The notes: generated by a model not told the origin, from the sequence alone. Counted from the stretch's first letter, positions 1-8,839 are shown. The stretch: 21,793 nucleotides of DNA from Chromera velia (GCA_018398765.1 JAHBMJ010005735.1:1-21793); one strand, 5' to 3'. Numbers and translations: made by a program.

Positions 1-31
<31 letters not shown>

Positions 32-50
32 GCGCGCACGCACGCACACA

Positions 51-82
<32 letters not shown>

Positions 83-106
83 GGCGCTCTCACGCTTACG
101 CTCACG

Positions 107-143
<37 letters not shown>
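1..143. repeat. Composite (CA)n / (GA)n microsatellite
   Basis: Nearly pure CA dinucleotides run from 1 to about 82, interrupted by short GCGCACG-type breaks, and are followed at about 110-143 by a pure GA tract. Read on the minus strand, which is the sense strand of the neighbouring gene at 269-1582, the order is (TC)n then (TG)n. The same order occurs in two introns of the gene at 8514-16546. The tract reaches the window edge, so its full length is unknown. Confidence 0.97.
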
Positions 144-144
<1 letters not shown>

Positions 145-268
145 GACCAGTCAGACAACGAGACAGAAAGAATCGAATCGAGAGGGACGCATCAACACCA
201 ACAGCGGCAGATCGAAGCGGAGAGAAATGGATAGAGACGGACGTTGATCTATCTTGTAAGGAAAGATA

Positions 269-1582
269 TCAAACGTTTGGTGCGCCAGAGGAGCACTTCC
301 TACACAGTGTTGGTGGAGTGAGAAAAAGGGGACGGGAGGCCCCCGTCGCCTGCTGTGATTCCACTGTCCAACGCCATTTTTTCGAGCAACAGCGGCAAGT
401 CAGGTGCTTGTCCTCCCATTTGTCATTCGGAAAGATGCGCACTTTGGGGAGTTTTGGTTTTTCTCCTTTCTCGGGGAACAAGGCAGAGAAGTGGCCGAGA
501 ACCATGAGCATGTAGTTGTCATGAGGGTCCAGGAGACGTGCGAGCTGCTGTTTGCTCGCTTTGGTCTTTTTGAAGTTCCGCCAACGGGTCTTCACCTCAA
601 TGTGGGTCCTTCCGGGAGGGGCGGTCGGGGTGCACACAAGGTCGTGTGATTGTTGTTCCTCCTGGTCCCCATTCACCCACACCACGCTGCCCTCCTTGAC
701 CCACGGCTGTACCTCTAACCACCGAAAGGCAAACTCCTCCCCCAACCGCCCTAAGTTCTCCGGAGCGACGGACTGCAGCTTATTCACTTCTCTTTCTGAA
801 CTCACTGATTCAGAATCGGAACTTTCTGAGCTGCCCTCTGAAACAGCCTCAGAGTCCGATTCAGACTCTCCTGCAAATAACAACGAAGGGGTGTCTGTTT
901 CAAAGGAAGGTGGCGGAGTCTCTCCCTCAAAGGGAACGTCTCCTTCGCGTTCGCCGTCTCTGCCGTCTCTTGCGCCTGCCTGGAGAATCACAGGCTTGAC
1001 GGTCAGCCACTCGGTGTCGGACAGATCCGGCAACACTGCAGGGGGGGCAACGGTTCGGACTCGCGACACCCCCGCTTCCCTTCCGCCGCGCCGCGATGAA
1101 TTGCCGACAACGAGGGCCACCTTAGGATTGTGGGGCGCCTCCCCCGTGCCCAACAATTCGGAATAACAAAGCCATGCGGCATCCTTTTGGGCATCCTTTT
1201 TTCTTGCATAGGCGGCTGACCACGGAAAAGGACGATTTTGGTTTCCGGTTCCGGTGTTGAGCAGCATGATGCGGACTCTAAAGGGCCCCTGACTTCCCTT
1301 CGAGTCCGGGTGGTCGTCATACCTCCACAAAGTCTCGCAGTTAGCTGTTGGACACAGGGACTGGAGGTGCTCTTGCATTTTGTTCACCCAGTTGTTCCCC
1401 CCCGGTTCTGGAACTGACGCAGACGGCTTAGACGACTCTTCCGCACAAGCGCAAATGGTGAATTGACGCCGTCTACATATCGGGACATGAAGGAACCTGC
1501 TGCCTTCTTGAAACGAACACCAGCAAGCGAACAATATGCAAGGGGTCACGTGAGACATGTCCTCAAGGAGTCCTGTGGTCAC
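269..1582 (-). CDS. dsRNA-binding motif + NOV_C-like PD-(D/E)XK nuclease + zinc-ribbon protein
   Basis: Single-exon ORF of 437 aa. Residues about 64-145 look like a double-stranded RNA-binding motif: NWVNKMQEHLQ at the start, a GPFRVRIMLL strand, and the hallmark basic helix ARKKDAQKDAAWLCYSELL. Residues about 230-265 are an acidic serine/glutamate linker. Residues about 277-365 match the pattern I know for the NO VEIN C-terminal domain (DUF3883, PD-(D/E)XK fold): GRLGEEFAFRWLE, then VVWVN, Asp314 in SHDLVC, and Glu329/Lys331 in HIEVK, so the catalytic E...D...ExK set appears intact. Residues about 388-431 form a probable zinc ribbon (C396/C398/C399 with C427/C430, around LTCRCC and LCRKC). 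Predicted role, by inference: binding and cleaving, or marking, structured RNA. The first 60 residues are cysteine-rich and unconserved-looking; the true start may be Met9, or there may be an upstream exon that I cannot see. No targeting signal is obvious. Confidence 0.8.
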   Translation of the reverse strand: MTTGLLEDMSHVTPCILFACWCSFQEGSRFLHVPICRRRQFTICACAEESSKPSASVPEPGGNNWVNKMQEHLQSLCPTANCETLWRYDDHPDSKGSQGPFRVRIMLLNTGTGNQNRPFPWSAAYARKKDAQKDAAWLCYSELLGTGEAPHNPKVALVVGNSSRRGGREAGVSRVRTVAPPAVLPDLSDTEWLTVKPVILQAGARDGRDGEREGDVPFEGETPPPSFETDTPSLLFAGESESDSEAVSEGSSESSDSESVSSEREVNKLQSVAPENLGRLGEEFAFRWLEVQPWVKEGSVVWVNGDQEEQQSHDLVCTPTAPPGRTHIEVKTRWRNFKKTKASKQQLARLLDPHDNYMLMVLGHFSALFPEKGEKPKLPKVRIFPNDKWEDKHLTCRCCSKKWRWTVESQQATGASRPLFLTPPTLCRKCSSGAPNV

Positions 1583-1861
1583 GAAACAGGGAGACTAGTC
1601 GCAAAAAGGGGGATTGGAAGGCAGGCGATAGGAGAAAAAAGTCACGCGATGCCATGCAAGAGCAAGTTGAAGCAACAGACACAAATGAAACCAGGCGTTG
1701 GTGCCTTCCTTGGCGCCGGCGCCTCTTGAGGGGCGCAGCAGAAATGGCCGGGTGCCTGATCGTTGCGGCCAGATGCGGCCGGATACATCGATGCGATAAT
1801 AATGACCACAGGGTGGCTTTGTATTATTATTGTCCTGCATGGCAGTTTGTATATCGATCGC

Positions 1862-2290
1862 CTCGGGGGGCAGCTCAGCTCTGCTGAGATCAGCCGAGAG
1901 GCCCTGAGATCGCACGCATCCGCATAACGCATTTTTTCATTTTTTGGGGGGGGGGATTCGATCGGTTCGATCTGCCTCCGTCACGGTCGGTGTCGCCCAA
2001 ATTCCAAAATGTGCCCCTCAAGCAACTCGCACGGAGCCGCGATCGCATTATAATATTTTATACTTCGCTCTTCATGATACGTGCCCCTCCAGTATAACTG
2101 GCATGGAGTTAATTGCATATGTGTTCATGCGCAGTCCCGAAAAGCATATTTTGCACACGTTGCCGTGGCCCCCGCTATTTGCCCATGCATGCATGCATTG
2201 CAGGCAAGACATGCCCAACATGCAATCAAATTATGGCTGACCCCCTAAATGGCCCCCCGAGGCACTCACCCAACTGGGCGGGTGTATCCC
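1862..2290 (-). repeat. Dispersed repeat, copy A (inverted relative to 6310-6711)
   Basis: The reverse complement of this stretch lines up along its length with 6310-6711. Shared blocks in the same order are CCCAGTTGGGTGAGTGCCTC (near 2260-2285), a CAAAATATGCTTTTCGGGAC block (near 2135-2155), CTCCGTGCGAGTTGCTT (near 2019-2036), a C-run followed by an A-run (near 1939-1955), and a block rich in CTCAG/CTGAG at 1865-1915. By eye the two copies differ at a quarter or more of positions. The outer end contains a small hairpin, CTCAGC-TCT-GCTGAG. This is an old mobile-element remnant of unknown class. Confidence 0.65.
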
Positions 2291-2719
2291 GTATAATAAT
2301 GCGTGCAATATAATTGGGCTCGACGGGGCCCCGTGGGTTTTGAGGTATAAACTGTCTGTTTTCGATAATATTAATGCCGAAGTACATGATGGGGAGCGAT
2401 CGAGATTCATACATATATTATCGGGGTGATTAATTATTTTGTGCGCAGCGCGTAATTAAACGCGGCGCTTACCCATGCTCAGGCTCTGTATGAGCCGCGC
2501 GCACCGCAGAGGGCAGCTCAGTTCACCAGCAGGGGTGTGTGCCCCTATATTTCCGCGTGTGGTCTGCCACGCGTATTCAAATCCCGAGATAGCCTTTTTT
2601 CAGACGCGTGCACGGAAAGTTTAACCTGAAAGAATTCGCGCTTTCCTACCTGGAGCAGTGTTCCTAGATTCAGAACAGACGGGACGAACCGGAACCTTTT
2701 GACAAACTAGGCTAGATCC

Positions 2720-2880
2720 GCCCCTCATATACGGGGACGCAGCATGCATAACAAAAACCTCAATCACTTTTATGTCTAGGCCCGTCTCCAACGGTTTTTT
2801 TGATCTGGCTTGCGATTGCTGACCTGTAAAATAATTGAGGGTTTTGTTATGCATAGCCCGGAAAGCGTAGCTGAGGGGCA
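2720..2880. mobile_element. Foldback (MITE-like) element
   Basis: Two arms of about 55 bp, at roughly 2720-2775 and 2822-2879, are imperfect inverted repeats separated by about 46 bp. Both arms share GCATAACAAAA, a CCTCAAT block and a TTTTA end. The outer part of the right arm (GGAAAGCGTAGC then GAGGGGCACTTA) is a diverged copy of the unit that is repeated at 21175-21732. A half-related fragment (ATAACAAAA... CCCTCAATCATT) is seen again near 5751-5783. The structure fits a small non-autonomous DNA transposon with terminal inverted repeats. It encodes nothing. Confidence 0.6.
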
Positions 2881-2967
2881 CTTACAAAGAGTTGAGGTGG
2901 GAGCACGCGTATAACGTTGAGCATGCTGAATCTCCAATTAAAAAATCTGGCGCATGCAGATACATAT

Positions 2968-2995
2968 CCCAGAAATAGAGCTGAGGGGGCACTTA
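2968..2995 (+). repeat. Degenerate copy of the GGCACTTA-ending repeat
   Basis: CCCAGAAATAGAGC followed by TGAGGGGGCACTTA resembles the right arm of the foldback element 110 bp upstream and the array near 21.2-21.7 kb. It has lost the GCGAAGC core. Confidence 0.45.
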
Positions 2996-3781
2996 ACACA
3001 ACATAAGTATAAGGGTCAAAACAAATAGAGTTAATTTTGATTACTTTCCAGGCCATTCGCATGGAGTGCGTCAGATACCGGATCTGACCTGTGAAATTGA
3101 GGCCCCGCCCTCGTAGGCCCACGGTGGGGTGCCGAGCAGGTACAACTTACTCAGGCTGAAAGCCCAAAACCCCGAGTGTCTATTAAGATGACCATAAAAA
3201 AGACTCTCGCACTGTCACTTTGACTGTACTAGGCATTTATTATTCTTTTACCCTATCTGCTCCAGGCCGTGACCAGTGACTAAAATTTTATATATCTGCT
3301 TCATCTTTATGCAACATCTATCAATCTCTTGTCATGTTTAATATACTTGAGCCCTCTATGTAATTGCAGAGGCATGCATGGCAGAGGATAACAGAGGCAC
3401 ACAGAGGTACAACAGAGGTTTTAGCCTGAAGATAGTAGAGGCCAAGCTAAATACATGTATACCGTCTCCGTCGATCAGGCCAGTCCTAAGTTGTCTCTGC
3501 CTCCATCAGGTTCAGATGAAACTTCGCAACAGCAAAGGGCACCTCTTATCAACATTTATCAACTACATATCCATACATAAATCAAGGCATGTCTAGGCAC
3601 GTCAGACGACGCTTTCGATTACTTTAGAATACTTTTAATTGTTGGTCCTCAGGGTATCAGAACAGTCTCTTATTTTTTGGATTTAAAGTTTGTGTGTGAA
3701 AGCCCCTAGTGGATTACAACGGATCGATTCCTAATAATTCCTAAATAGTTCTAAGAATCTAAACATGCAGTTAGCCGCGCC

Positions 3782-3993
3782 CTAGTAATATAGGAGCTAG
3801 AATCACTTTAACCTCTTCAGACAGCTGAGGAATCTTGACCATACCGACATGCATTATCAGTTTTCGGCACGCAAAAGAGAGGCTTACGGAGCTGTCGTAA
3901 GGCATACGAGCGATGTACAGCGATCGATTGAAGAGATGTGTATTAATGCAAATGCATGCATGCAAAATACATGCATGCAACGTGCATACTGAG
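3782..3993 (+). repeat. 212-bp direct repeat, copy 1
   Basis: Aligns without gaps to 5498-5709 at a constant offset of 1716 bp. The only difference I found is G at 3958 against A at 5674. It begins CTAGTAATATAGG and ends GCATACTGAG, and it includes GATCGATTG and ATGCATGCA motifs. It does not show the TG...CA ends of a standard LTR, and I see no target-site duplication outside the pair. Confidence 0.95.
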
Positions 3994-4482
3994 ATCAGCG
4001 CGCATGCATGGATGGATGACGCACGCACGCATGTAAGGAGGCATCGATCGCGTCATACACCGCCTGAAACACCAAACAACTTCCGTTCTAGCCTACCGAT
4101 CCACACCCCGTCGGTCTGCCACTGTCATTTATCTATCGCTGTTGGCTTGATTGCATGAACGATCAAACAGGTCAAGATCTGCTAAGAAGGAAAAGAGTTC
4201 TTTCAATAGTAAGGGCATGCAAGCGCATGCAAGGGCCCATTTGCAGAAGTCACAAAAGAAATCATGAAGACGAAAGGAAACGAGTCAAACAAGCACGAAG
4301 GAAAGAAGGAAGGTCTAGAGGAAGGTTCTGGAAGAAAGGAAAGAAGGAATCTAACGAACGAAAAAGGAGAGAACCTCAGGGAGTCTGATCCTGAAGCAAG
4401 GACTCTTAACAGCAAAACCGGTAGTGCTCCTCCAAACGATCCTCCGAGGCGCCCAGCGGACACGCGCGCCCGCCCCCCCTTT

Positions 4483-5205
4483 CTACTGGATCAATTGACG
4501 ATGATCCAAGGCTTGCATGCAACAACGAAGCAAGCGACGCCCTTCCGTCACGAAGTCCTTGTCCGTGAACCGATTGCTTCGAAGAGGATTGACAGAAAGA
4601 CCCGATTTCACTAGCCCCACCGAGGCATGTCCCTTCCCCGCCCCATTTACCACTCCTGCACAAAGCGACAAACCATCCCTCTGTCGCACAACTGCACCCC
4701 AAACTCCCGAAGAAGTCCCAAACACACCTTGAAACTTCTCCTGATGCGGTTGAGTCAGACACCGTCTAGTTGTTTTCATCACAGAGCAATGGTCATATTC
4801 ACGCGCATTGGACTCTTTCTGCACAAGAGGGGGCTCAAGACTGCAACATGATGCAGTCAAGGGGCCCGGCCGAGAAAGAGATCTGCATTCGTTTGAAGAC
4901 GGCGCGTCCGTGTCCCACTCATCCGAACTCATCCGTTCCCACTTTGCCTTAGAGAAGCGTTTCCCCCTCCTCGTACGCTTCCTACGTCGGTGACAGCTGG
5001 CTGCTGTTGTAGAGCCAACGCATCCTGAATCAGAGAGGGCAACCGGATCCCTGCGTCGACGAAGGAATCCAAGAAAACGTTCCAAAGCTTCTACCAACGA
5101 ACCGGAACAGAAAGGGTCCGAAGCTGCAAAACCCTGCTCAGCAAGGAAAGCTTCCGTCCTCCAGAGGACAGCCTGGGCCAAGATGGAGGGAGTCGTAGCA
5201 GCCAT
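4483..5205 (-). CDS. Hypothetical protein between direct repeats
   Basis: ORF of 240 aa with a plausible start context (GAGATGGCTGCT). I recognise no family. The N-terminal 50 residues look helical (ILAQAVLWRTEAFLAEQGF, then LVEALERFLGFLRRRR). Residues about 72-91 are strongly basic (HRRRKRTRRGKRFSKAKWER), like a nuclear localisation signal, and are followed by an acidic SSDEWDTD stretch. The second half has no clear character. The ORF lies wholly between the two 212-bp direct repeats, so it may be host sequence carried within, or duplicated with, a mobile segment. It could be a real small gene, a 5' fragment of a larger gene cut off by rearrangement, or a chance ORF; the gene-like N-terminus favours one of the first two. 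Confidence 0.4.
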   Translation of the reverse strand: MAATTPSILAQAVLWRTEAFLAEQGFAASDPFCSGSLVEALERFLGFLRRRRDPVALSDSGCVGSTTAASCHRRRKRTRRGKRFSKAKWERMSSDEWDTDAPSSNECRSLSRPGPLTASCCSLEPPLVQKESNAREYDHCSVMKTTRRCLTQPHQEKFQGVFGTSSGVWGAVVRQRDGLSLCAGVVNGAGKGHASVGLVKSGLSVNPLRSNRFTDKDFVTEGRRLLRCCMQALDHRQLIQ

Positions 5206-5497
5206 CTCAAGAAAGCAAAAAGCGCAATGTGAGCTAGACCGAGGTGATGAAAAGAAGACGGTAAGTCAAAGGGTGGCAGAGCTCTCAAGTTTAGTTACAG
5301 AACGGCCGAGCGAACACAGTCTTCAGACGGTTCAGCAGCGCGCTGCAACAGGAAACAAAGAGAGAATACCACCGTGAAGTGCTTCAAATCTCAAACTGCA
5401 GATGCAACATGACAGAGAGATGGACACAGCCAAAAACTCCCTGCAAACCTCTCGTGAAAACCCTGAGTTCTTGGCTACCGCCGCCCCAGGAGAAGCT

Positions 5498-5709
5498 CTA
5501 GTAATATAGGAGCTAGAATCACTTTAACCTCTTCAGACAGCTGAGGAATCTTGACCATACCGACATGCATTATCAGTTTTCGGCACGCAAAAGAGAGGCT
5601 TACGGAGCTGTCGTAAGGCATACGAGCGATGTACAGCGATCGATTGAAGAGATGTGTATTAATGCAAATGCATACATGCAAAATACATGCATGCAACGTG
5701 CATACTGAG
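5498..5709 (+). repeat. 212-bp direct repeat, copy 2
   Basis: Second member of the pair with 3782-3993, at 211 of 212 matching positions by direct reading. The sequences on the outer and inner sides of the two copies differ, so the boundaries are sharp. The flanking DNA to the right is AT-rich and carries a fragment resembling the arm of the foldback element. Confidence 0.95.
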
Positions 5710-6309
5710 CTAGAAAGTTTATGCCTTTCTTTGCATGTATCCGTTAAAAACATAACAAAAAATAATAAAACCCTCAATCATTCGTCAAAAGTAGTGAAAA
5801 ATTATGGGGAAATAAAAATAATTGGTCTATAGTTTTATCTAGTTTCGAAGTTTAGCCTTAAAACTGAGGCTATCATTTTACTGTTAGTCGCCGTTAGCAC
5901 TTATCAGCATTCTTTGCTATACCAGATGTACTTTGGTGCCTATAGTGTGGCAATTAATGCTCCTAGCACTGTGAAAACAAACTCTGATTTCATGAGCGCT
6001 AGCATCATATGATGATGAACACTCCCATTTACCTTCGAAAAAATAAATTTTAGAAAATGCCCGAGGAAGACTAAATAAGTTTTTGTCACATGTTATTGCA
6101 AACATGTGCATGCATGCATATCAGACTATTACCTAGACTATTACTTTATATTAAACTTGGCATGGATTAACCATCATTAGTTAAACTAGTGATTCAGTCT
6201 ATAACTTAAATTAATTTTTATTTGACAACTTGACATCCGGCCCATGACAAAGTTGTGAATATACATGGACTGCGTTCCTGAGGATGAAGACACTTTTTCA
6301 ATGACTGTG

Positions 6310-6711
6310 ATGCACCCAACCAGTTGGCTGAGTGCCTCAAGGAGCTATATTTAGGGTATGTTTCTAGGTTTGTTTGGGCGGTCATGCATGCAGTTGGGTG
6401 ACTCGGCCCGCGGGTCTTCATTTGATGCTCATGCACATCAGCCTGGGGGGCTTGCTCTATCAGCGTACTTAGGCGGGGCCCGTCAAACTTTGCGCAATAT
6501 ATGTTTTTTAGGACCGGGCGTGCTGAACACACATACATTCCGTGTATACGCATGCTGCGACTCCGTGCGAGTTGCTTTAGGGGCGCTTTCTTCAATAGAG
6601 CGGGTGTCTGACACAGAACCGCGAACCCCCCCCCCCAAAAAAAACCAAAATGCATTCTGCGAAAGCGCGGGACCTCAGGGTCTCTCAGCTGATCTCAGTA
6701 GAGTTGATACT
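6310..6711 (+). repeat. Dispersed repeat, copy B (inverted relative to 1862-2290)
   Basis: Plus-strand counterpart of copy A. Recognisable blocks are CCAACCAGTTGGCTGAGTGC near 6317, CAATATATGTTTTTTAGGAC near 6495, CTCCGTGCGAGTTGCTTTAG near 6560, an 11-C/8-A run near 6627-6645, and CTCAGGGTCTCTCAGCTGAT near 6674. Together with copy A it forms a pair of outward-facing inverted repeats around the gene desert. Homology may extend left towards 6230, but it fades. Confidence 0.65.
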
Positions 6712-6829
6712 CGGAAAGACCCACTCGGATCGCTCAACAGGGCCATGCATCTATTCACTGCATTATGACAAACAGATATGCATGCATGCATCATGCAGAA
6801 TCACTGGCATGCATGCGCGTGTACATCGA

Positions 6830-7954
6830 TCAACAAAGTATGGAGGCAGCATCCACCACCAGGATCTCGTGTTTGAGGTAGTTGATGAACACGAGGTCCG
6901 ACTTGACTCTCTCCATGTGTGTGCAGTGCCCATCGAACCCCTTGTGGGCAACGTCCACCCTCACAGATTTCATCTCTTTGGTCTTGATGTTGTAGAAACC
7001 AAAGCAAACGTCCTCAAAGACATCAGGGGCTGTCCTTCCGACCTCTGGGTCGATCTCCTTCTCTTTTACTCGCAATTCCGTCTCCTTGTCCTCTTGAATC
7101 ACTTTGTTGATCACACAATAGTTGCAGCAGCTCGCAAGGCCGTATGCCATGCGGGAGAGGGGAGTGGAAGTCAAAATGACGGCCTCCAACCTTGACACCT
7201 GTCTGTAGTAGGGAAAGGCAACAACCTCATCGCCAATCACTTCCATGTTGTCCGCAAGAAGGGTCTTATCGAATGGAAGGAACCGCTCCCACTTGCTGCC
7301 ATCCAACGGAACTCGAGCAAGGTTGTTCAGTTCAGACACCCACAACGCGCCATCTGCAGGAACGCAAACACTCCCAGCAAGGACTTTGAATCCAGACGCA
7401 AACACCTGCATTCCCTCGGATCCCAGAGGGACGGATGAATGCAGCAGGGGGACAGAAAAAATAGTGCCACTCTGTTTGGCAGAACTCTTCAGAGAGTTCA
7501 AAATCTGCCCTTTGGTGGTCATCACATCGTACGGCATATCGTTGCAGCAGATGAGAAGCCGATTGTTGGCGACATCTACGGCAACATCATTCGGCTCGAA
7601 TTCCCCCGGGAACTTGGCCACCTCAACTGCACTGGGGACGGAACTCGAGAGATCGACGGCCACCACTCTTCTCTCGTTTCCGACACAGACGTAGCAGACA
7701 CCTTCGTCTGTGACTTTGCAACCGAAGAACAGGCCTGTGGCGGGAAGTGGACAGAGTTTGGTGACGCGTTCGGTCTTCAAATCCGCCTCATACAGTCCTG
7801 TCACCTCAGGGTGAAACTCTGCCGTAACGGGCACAAGGACAACGCCGGGTTTCCAGTTGTCGTTGTGACAACAGGCTTCCAGGAAGGTGGTCTCCTTCGG
7901 CATCGCGATGTACCTCTTCGGCAAGTCAGCTGCCTGAATTTTCTGGTCAGCCAT
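6830..7954 (-). CDS. Six-bladed beta-propeller protein, paraoxonase / SMP-30 / strictosidine-synthase-like
   Basis: Complete single-exon ORF of 374 aa starting MADQKIQ. Repeating strand patterns of the propeller type run through the protein: GVCYVCVGNERRVVAVDL (85-102), PNDVAVDVANNRLLICCND (121-139), GALWVSELNNLARVPLDG (202-219), DNMEVIGDEVVAFPYY (235-250) and SDLVFINYLKHEILVVD (352-368). Asn122-Asp123 and Asp235-Asn236 sit in contexts like the calcium ligands of paraoxonases (the NDI and DNI motifs of human PON1), which suggests a metal-dependent lactonase or esterase. The first acidic ligand near the N-terminus is not evident, and blade 5 carries a charged insertion (about 285-312). No signal peptide is visible, so the protein is probably cytosolic. 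The substrate cannot be named. It is transcribed divergently from the gene at 8514. Confidence 0.72.
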   Translation of the reverse strand: MADQKIQAADLPKRYIAMPKETTFLEACCHNDNWKPGVVLVPVTAEFHPEVTGLYEADLKTERVTKLCPLPATGLFFGCKVTDEGVCYVCVGNERRVVAVDLSSSVPSAVEVAKFPGEFEPNDVAVDVANNRLLICCNDMPYDVMTTKGQILNSLKSSAKQSGTIFSVPLLHSSVPLGSEGMQVFASGFKVLAGSVCVPADGALWVSELNNLARVPLDGSKWERFLPFDKTLLADNMEVIGDEVVAFPYYRQVSRLEAVILTSTPLSRMAYGLASCCNYCVINKVIQEDKETELRVKEKEIDPEVGRTAPDVFEDVCFGFYNIKTKEMKSVRVDVAHKGFDGHCTHMERVKSDLVFINYLKHEILVVDAASILC

Positions 7955-8513
7955 AGTGAGTGATTCTGATAATAATCAGTGTTTCTGCTTCTTTACGAAG
8001 AGGACTGGTGCAACAGTGTGTGCAGTAACTCTCTCGTGCAACGGAACGCCGCCGCCTTTCTGTGCTGGGTGAATCAAGCTCTTTCTGAATGACAGTTCAA
8101 TTACCCGCCAGCCTCGTCGGGCTAATTGGAGAGGAGTATAGGTCGAGGAGTAGTTCTTTCTATACGTTGGAGGTCTGCTCGACAGCCTCTCTCTATGTAT
8201 ATGTAGCCTCTGCAGAGCTTGCAATGTAAACAACTGTTGCTTTAGAATGCGAAGGTCAGTCATTTCAATGGTGAAACTAAATTCGGTTTTGATCGACGCA
8301 CGCAAAGGCTTTGGGGCGCAGCCGCGGCGGCCCGGCGCCCGAGCGCCCGGTATAGGGGCCCGGCGCCGCCCTGCATGAGTCCCCCTGCATGACGGCAGCA
8401 TGAGTCGATCACCATTGACCGCAGCCTTCGCTGGCAAAAATTGGTGTGCAGGGTGACGAAGCATATGTACCTAAGCTGCTGCTGTCGCAGATCAGAATTA
8501 TTGCGGAAAGAAA
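7955..8513. promoter_or_regulatory. Divergent (shared) promoter region
   Basis: 559 bp separates the start codons of two genes read in opposite directions. The block 8310-8375 is extremely GC-rich, with two GGCCCGGCGCC-like segments around GAGCGCCCGGTATAGG. It is followed by three spaced GCATGA elements (near 8373, 8388 and 8399, the first and last as GCATGAGTC). No canonical TATA box is seen. A minus-strand ORF at 7976-8464 is arginine-rich and looks like chance coding across the GC block. Confidence 0.4.
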
Positions 8514-8839
8514 ATGTCCCGCTTTCACGGCAGCACGAGAGGCCTCCCGGTCACACGGCCGTCTCGTCTCCTAGAACAGCACTTCCGGCCAGCCCCACCC
8601 TCACCGCTGCGCAGCTTTTTTGCCAAACTCTCTTCTGTCCCCGCTTTCTCCTTGCATCAAGAAAAAACATGGACTGATCTCCTGAACGAGAAGGCACTCC
8701 TCTTGGATCCTTCTTCTACCGTCAGTGAGGCACTCATTCATCTTGACCCATGCCGTCACATCTCCCGTCTCCGTCTCCCGTCTCCTTCTTTCCGTTCCAC
8801 TTTGTAAGTACTCTCCTGTCTGTGGCTGGGGGCCGCCGC

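Larger units (their letters stand above)
1583..6829. other. Repeat-rich intergenic region
   Basis: About 5.2 kb with no conserved gene. It contains diverged repeat copies, a foldback element, a direct-repeat pair and one hypothetical ORF, each listed separately. The stretches 3000-3780 and 5710-6300 are AT-rich, with only short chance ORFs. TGCATGCA and GATCGATC palindromes are frequent, for example near 2184-2197, 3951-3980, 6105-6118 and 6778-6816. A 12-bp perfect palindrome of GGCGCC units lies at 1712-1723. I see no reverse transcriptase, integrase or transposase motif in any frame. Confidence 0.75.

Noticed and set aside
1865..1915. Possible U2-like snRNA (CTCTCGGCTGATCTCAG)
   Set aside because: Resemblance is limited to a few bases around CTCGGC...GATC. 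The branch-site-pairing region is absent, and the sequence recurs as part of a dispersed repeat.
3771..4028. 85-aa minus-strand ORF also found in the second direct repeat
   Set aside because: It is open in both copies only because the copies are nearly identical. The translation of ATGCATGCA repeats gives HACILHACI, and there is no family resemblance.
3782..5709. Classical LTR retrotransposon
   Set aside because: No TG...CA ends, no tRNA primer site after copy 1, no clear polypurine tract, no target-site duplication and no gag/pol coding.
7976..8464. 162-aa minus-strand ORF in the divergent promoter
   Set aside because: Its arginine/proline-rich middle comes from the GC-rich block, it shows no domain pattern, and it ends just before the propeller gene start without a splice link I could support.
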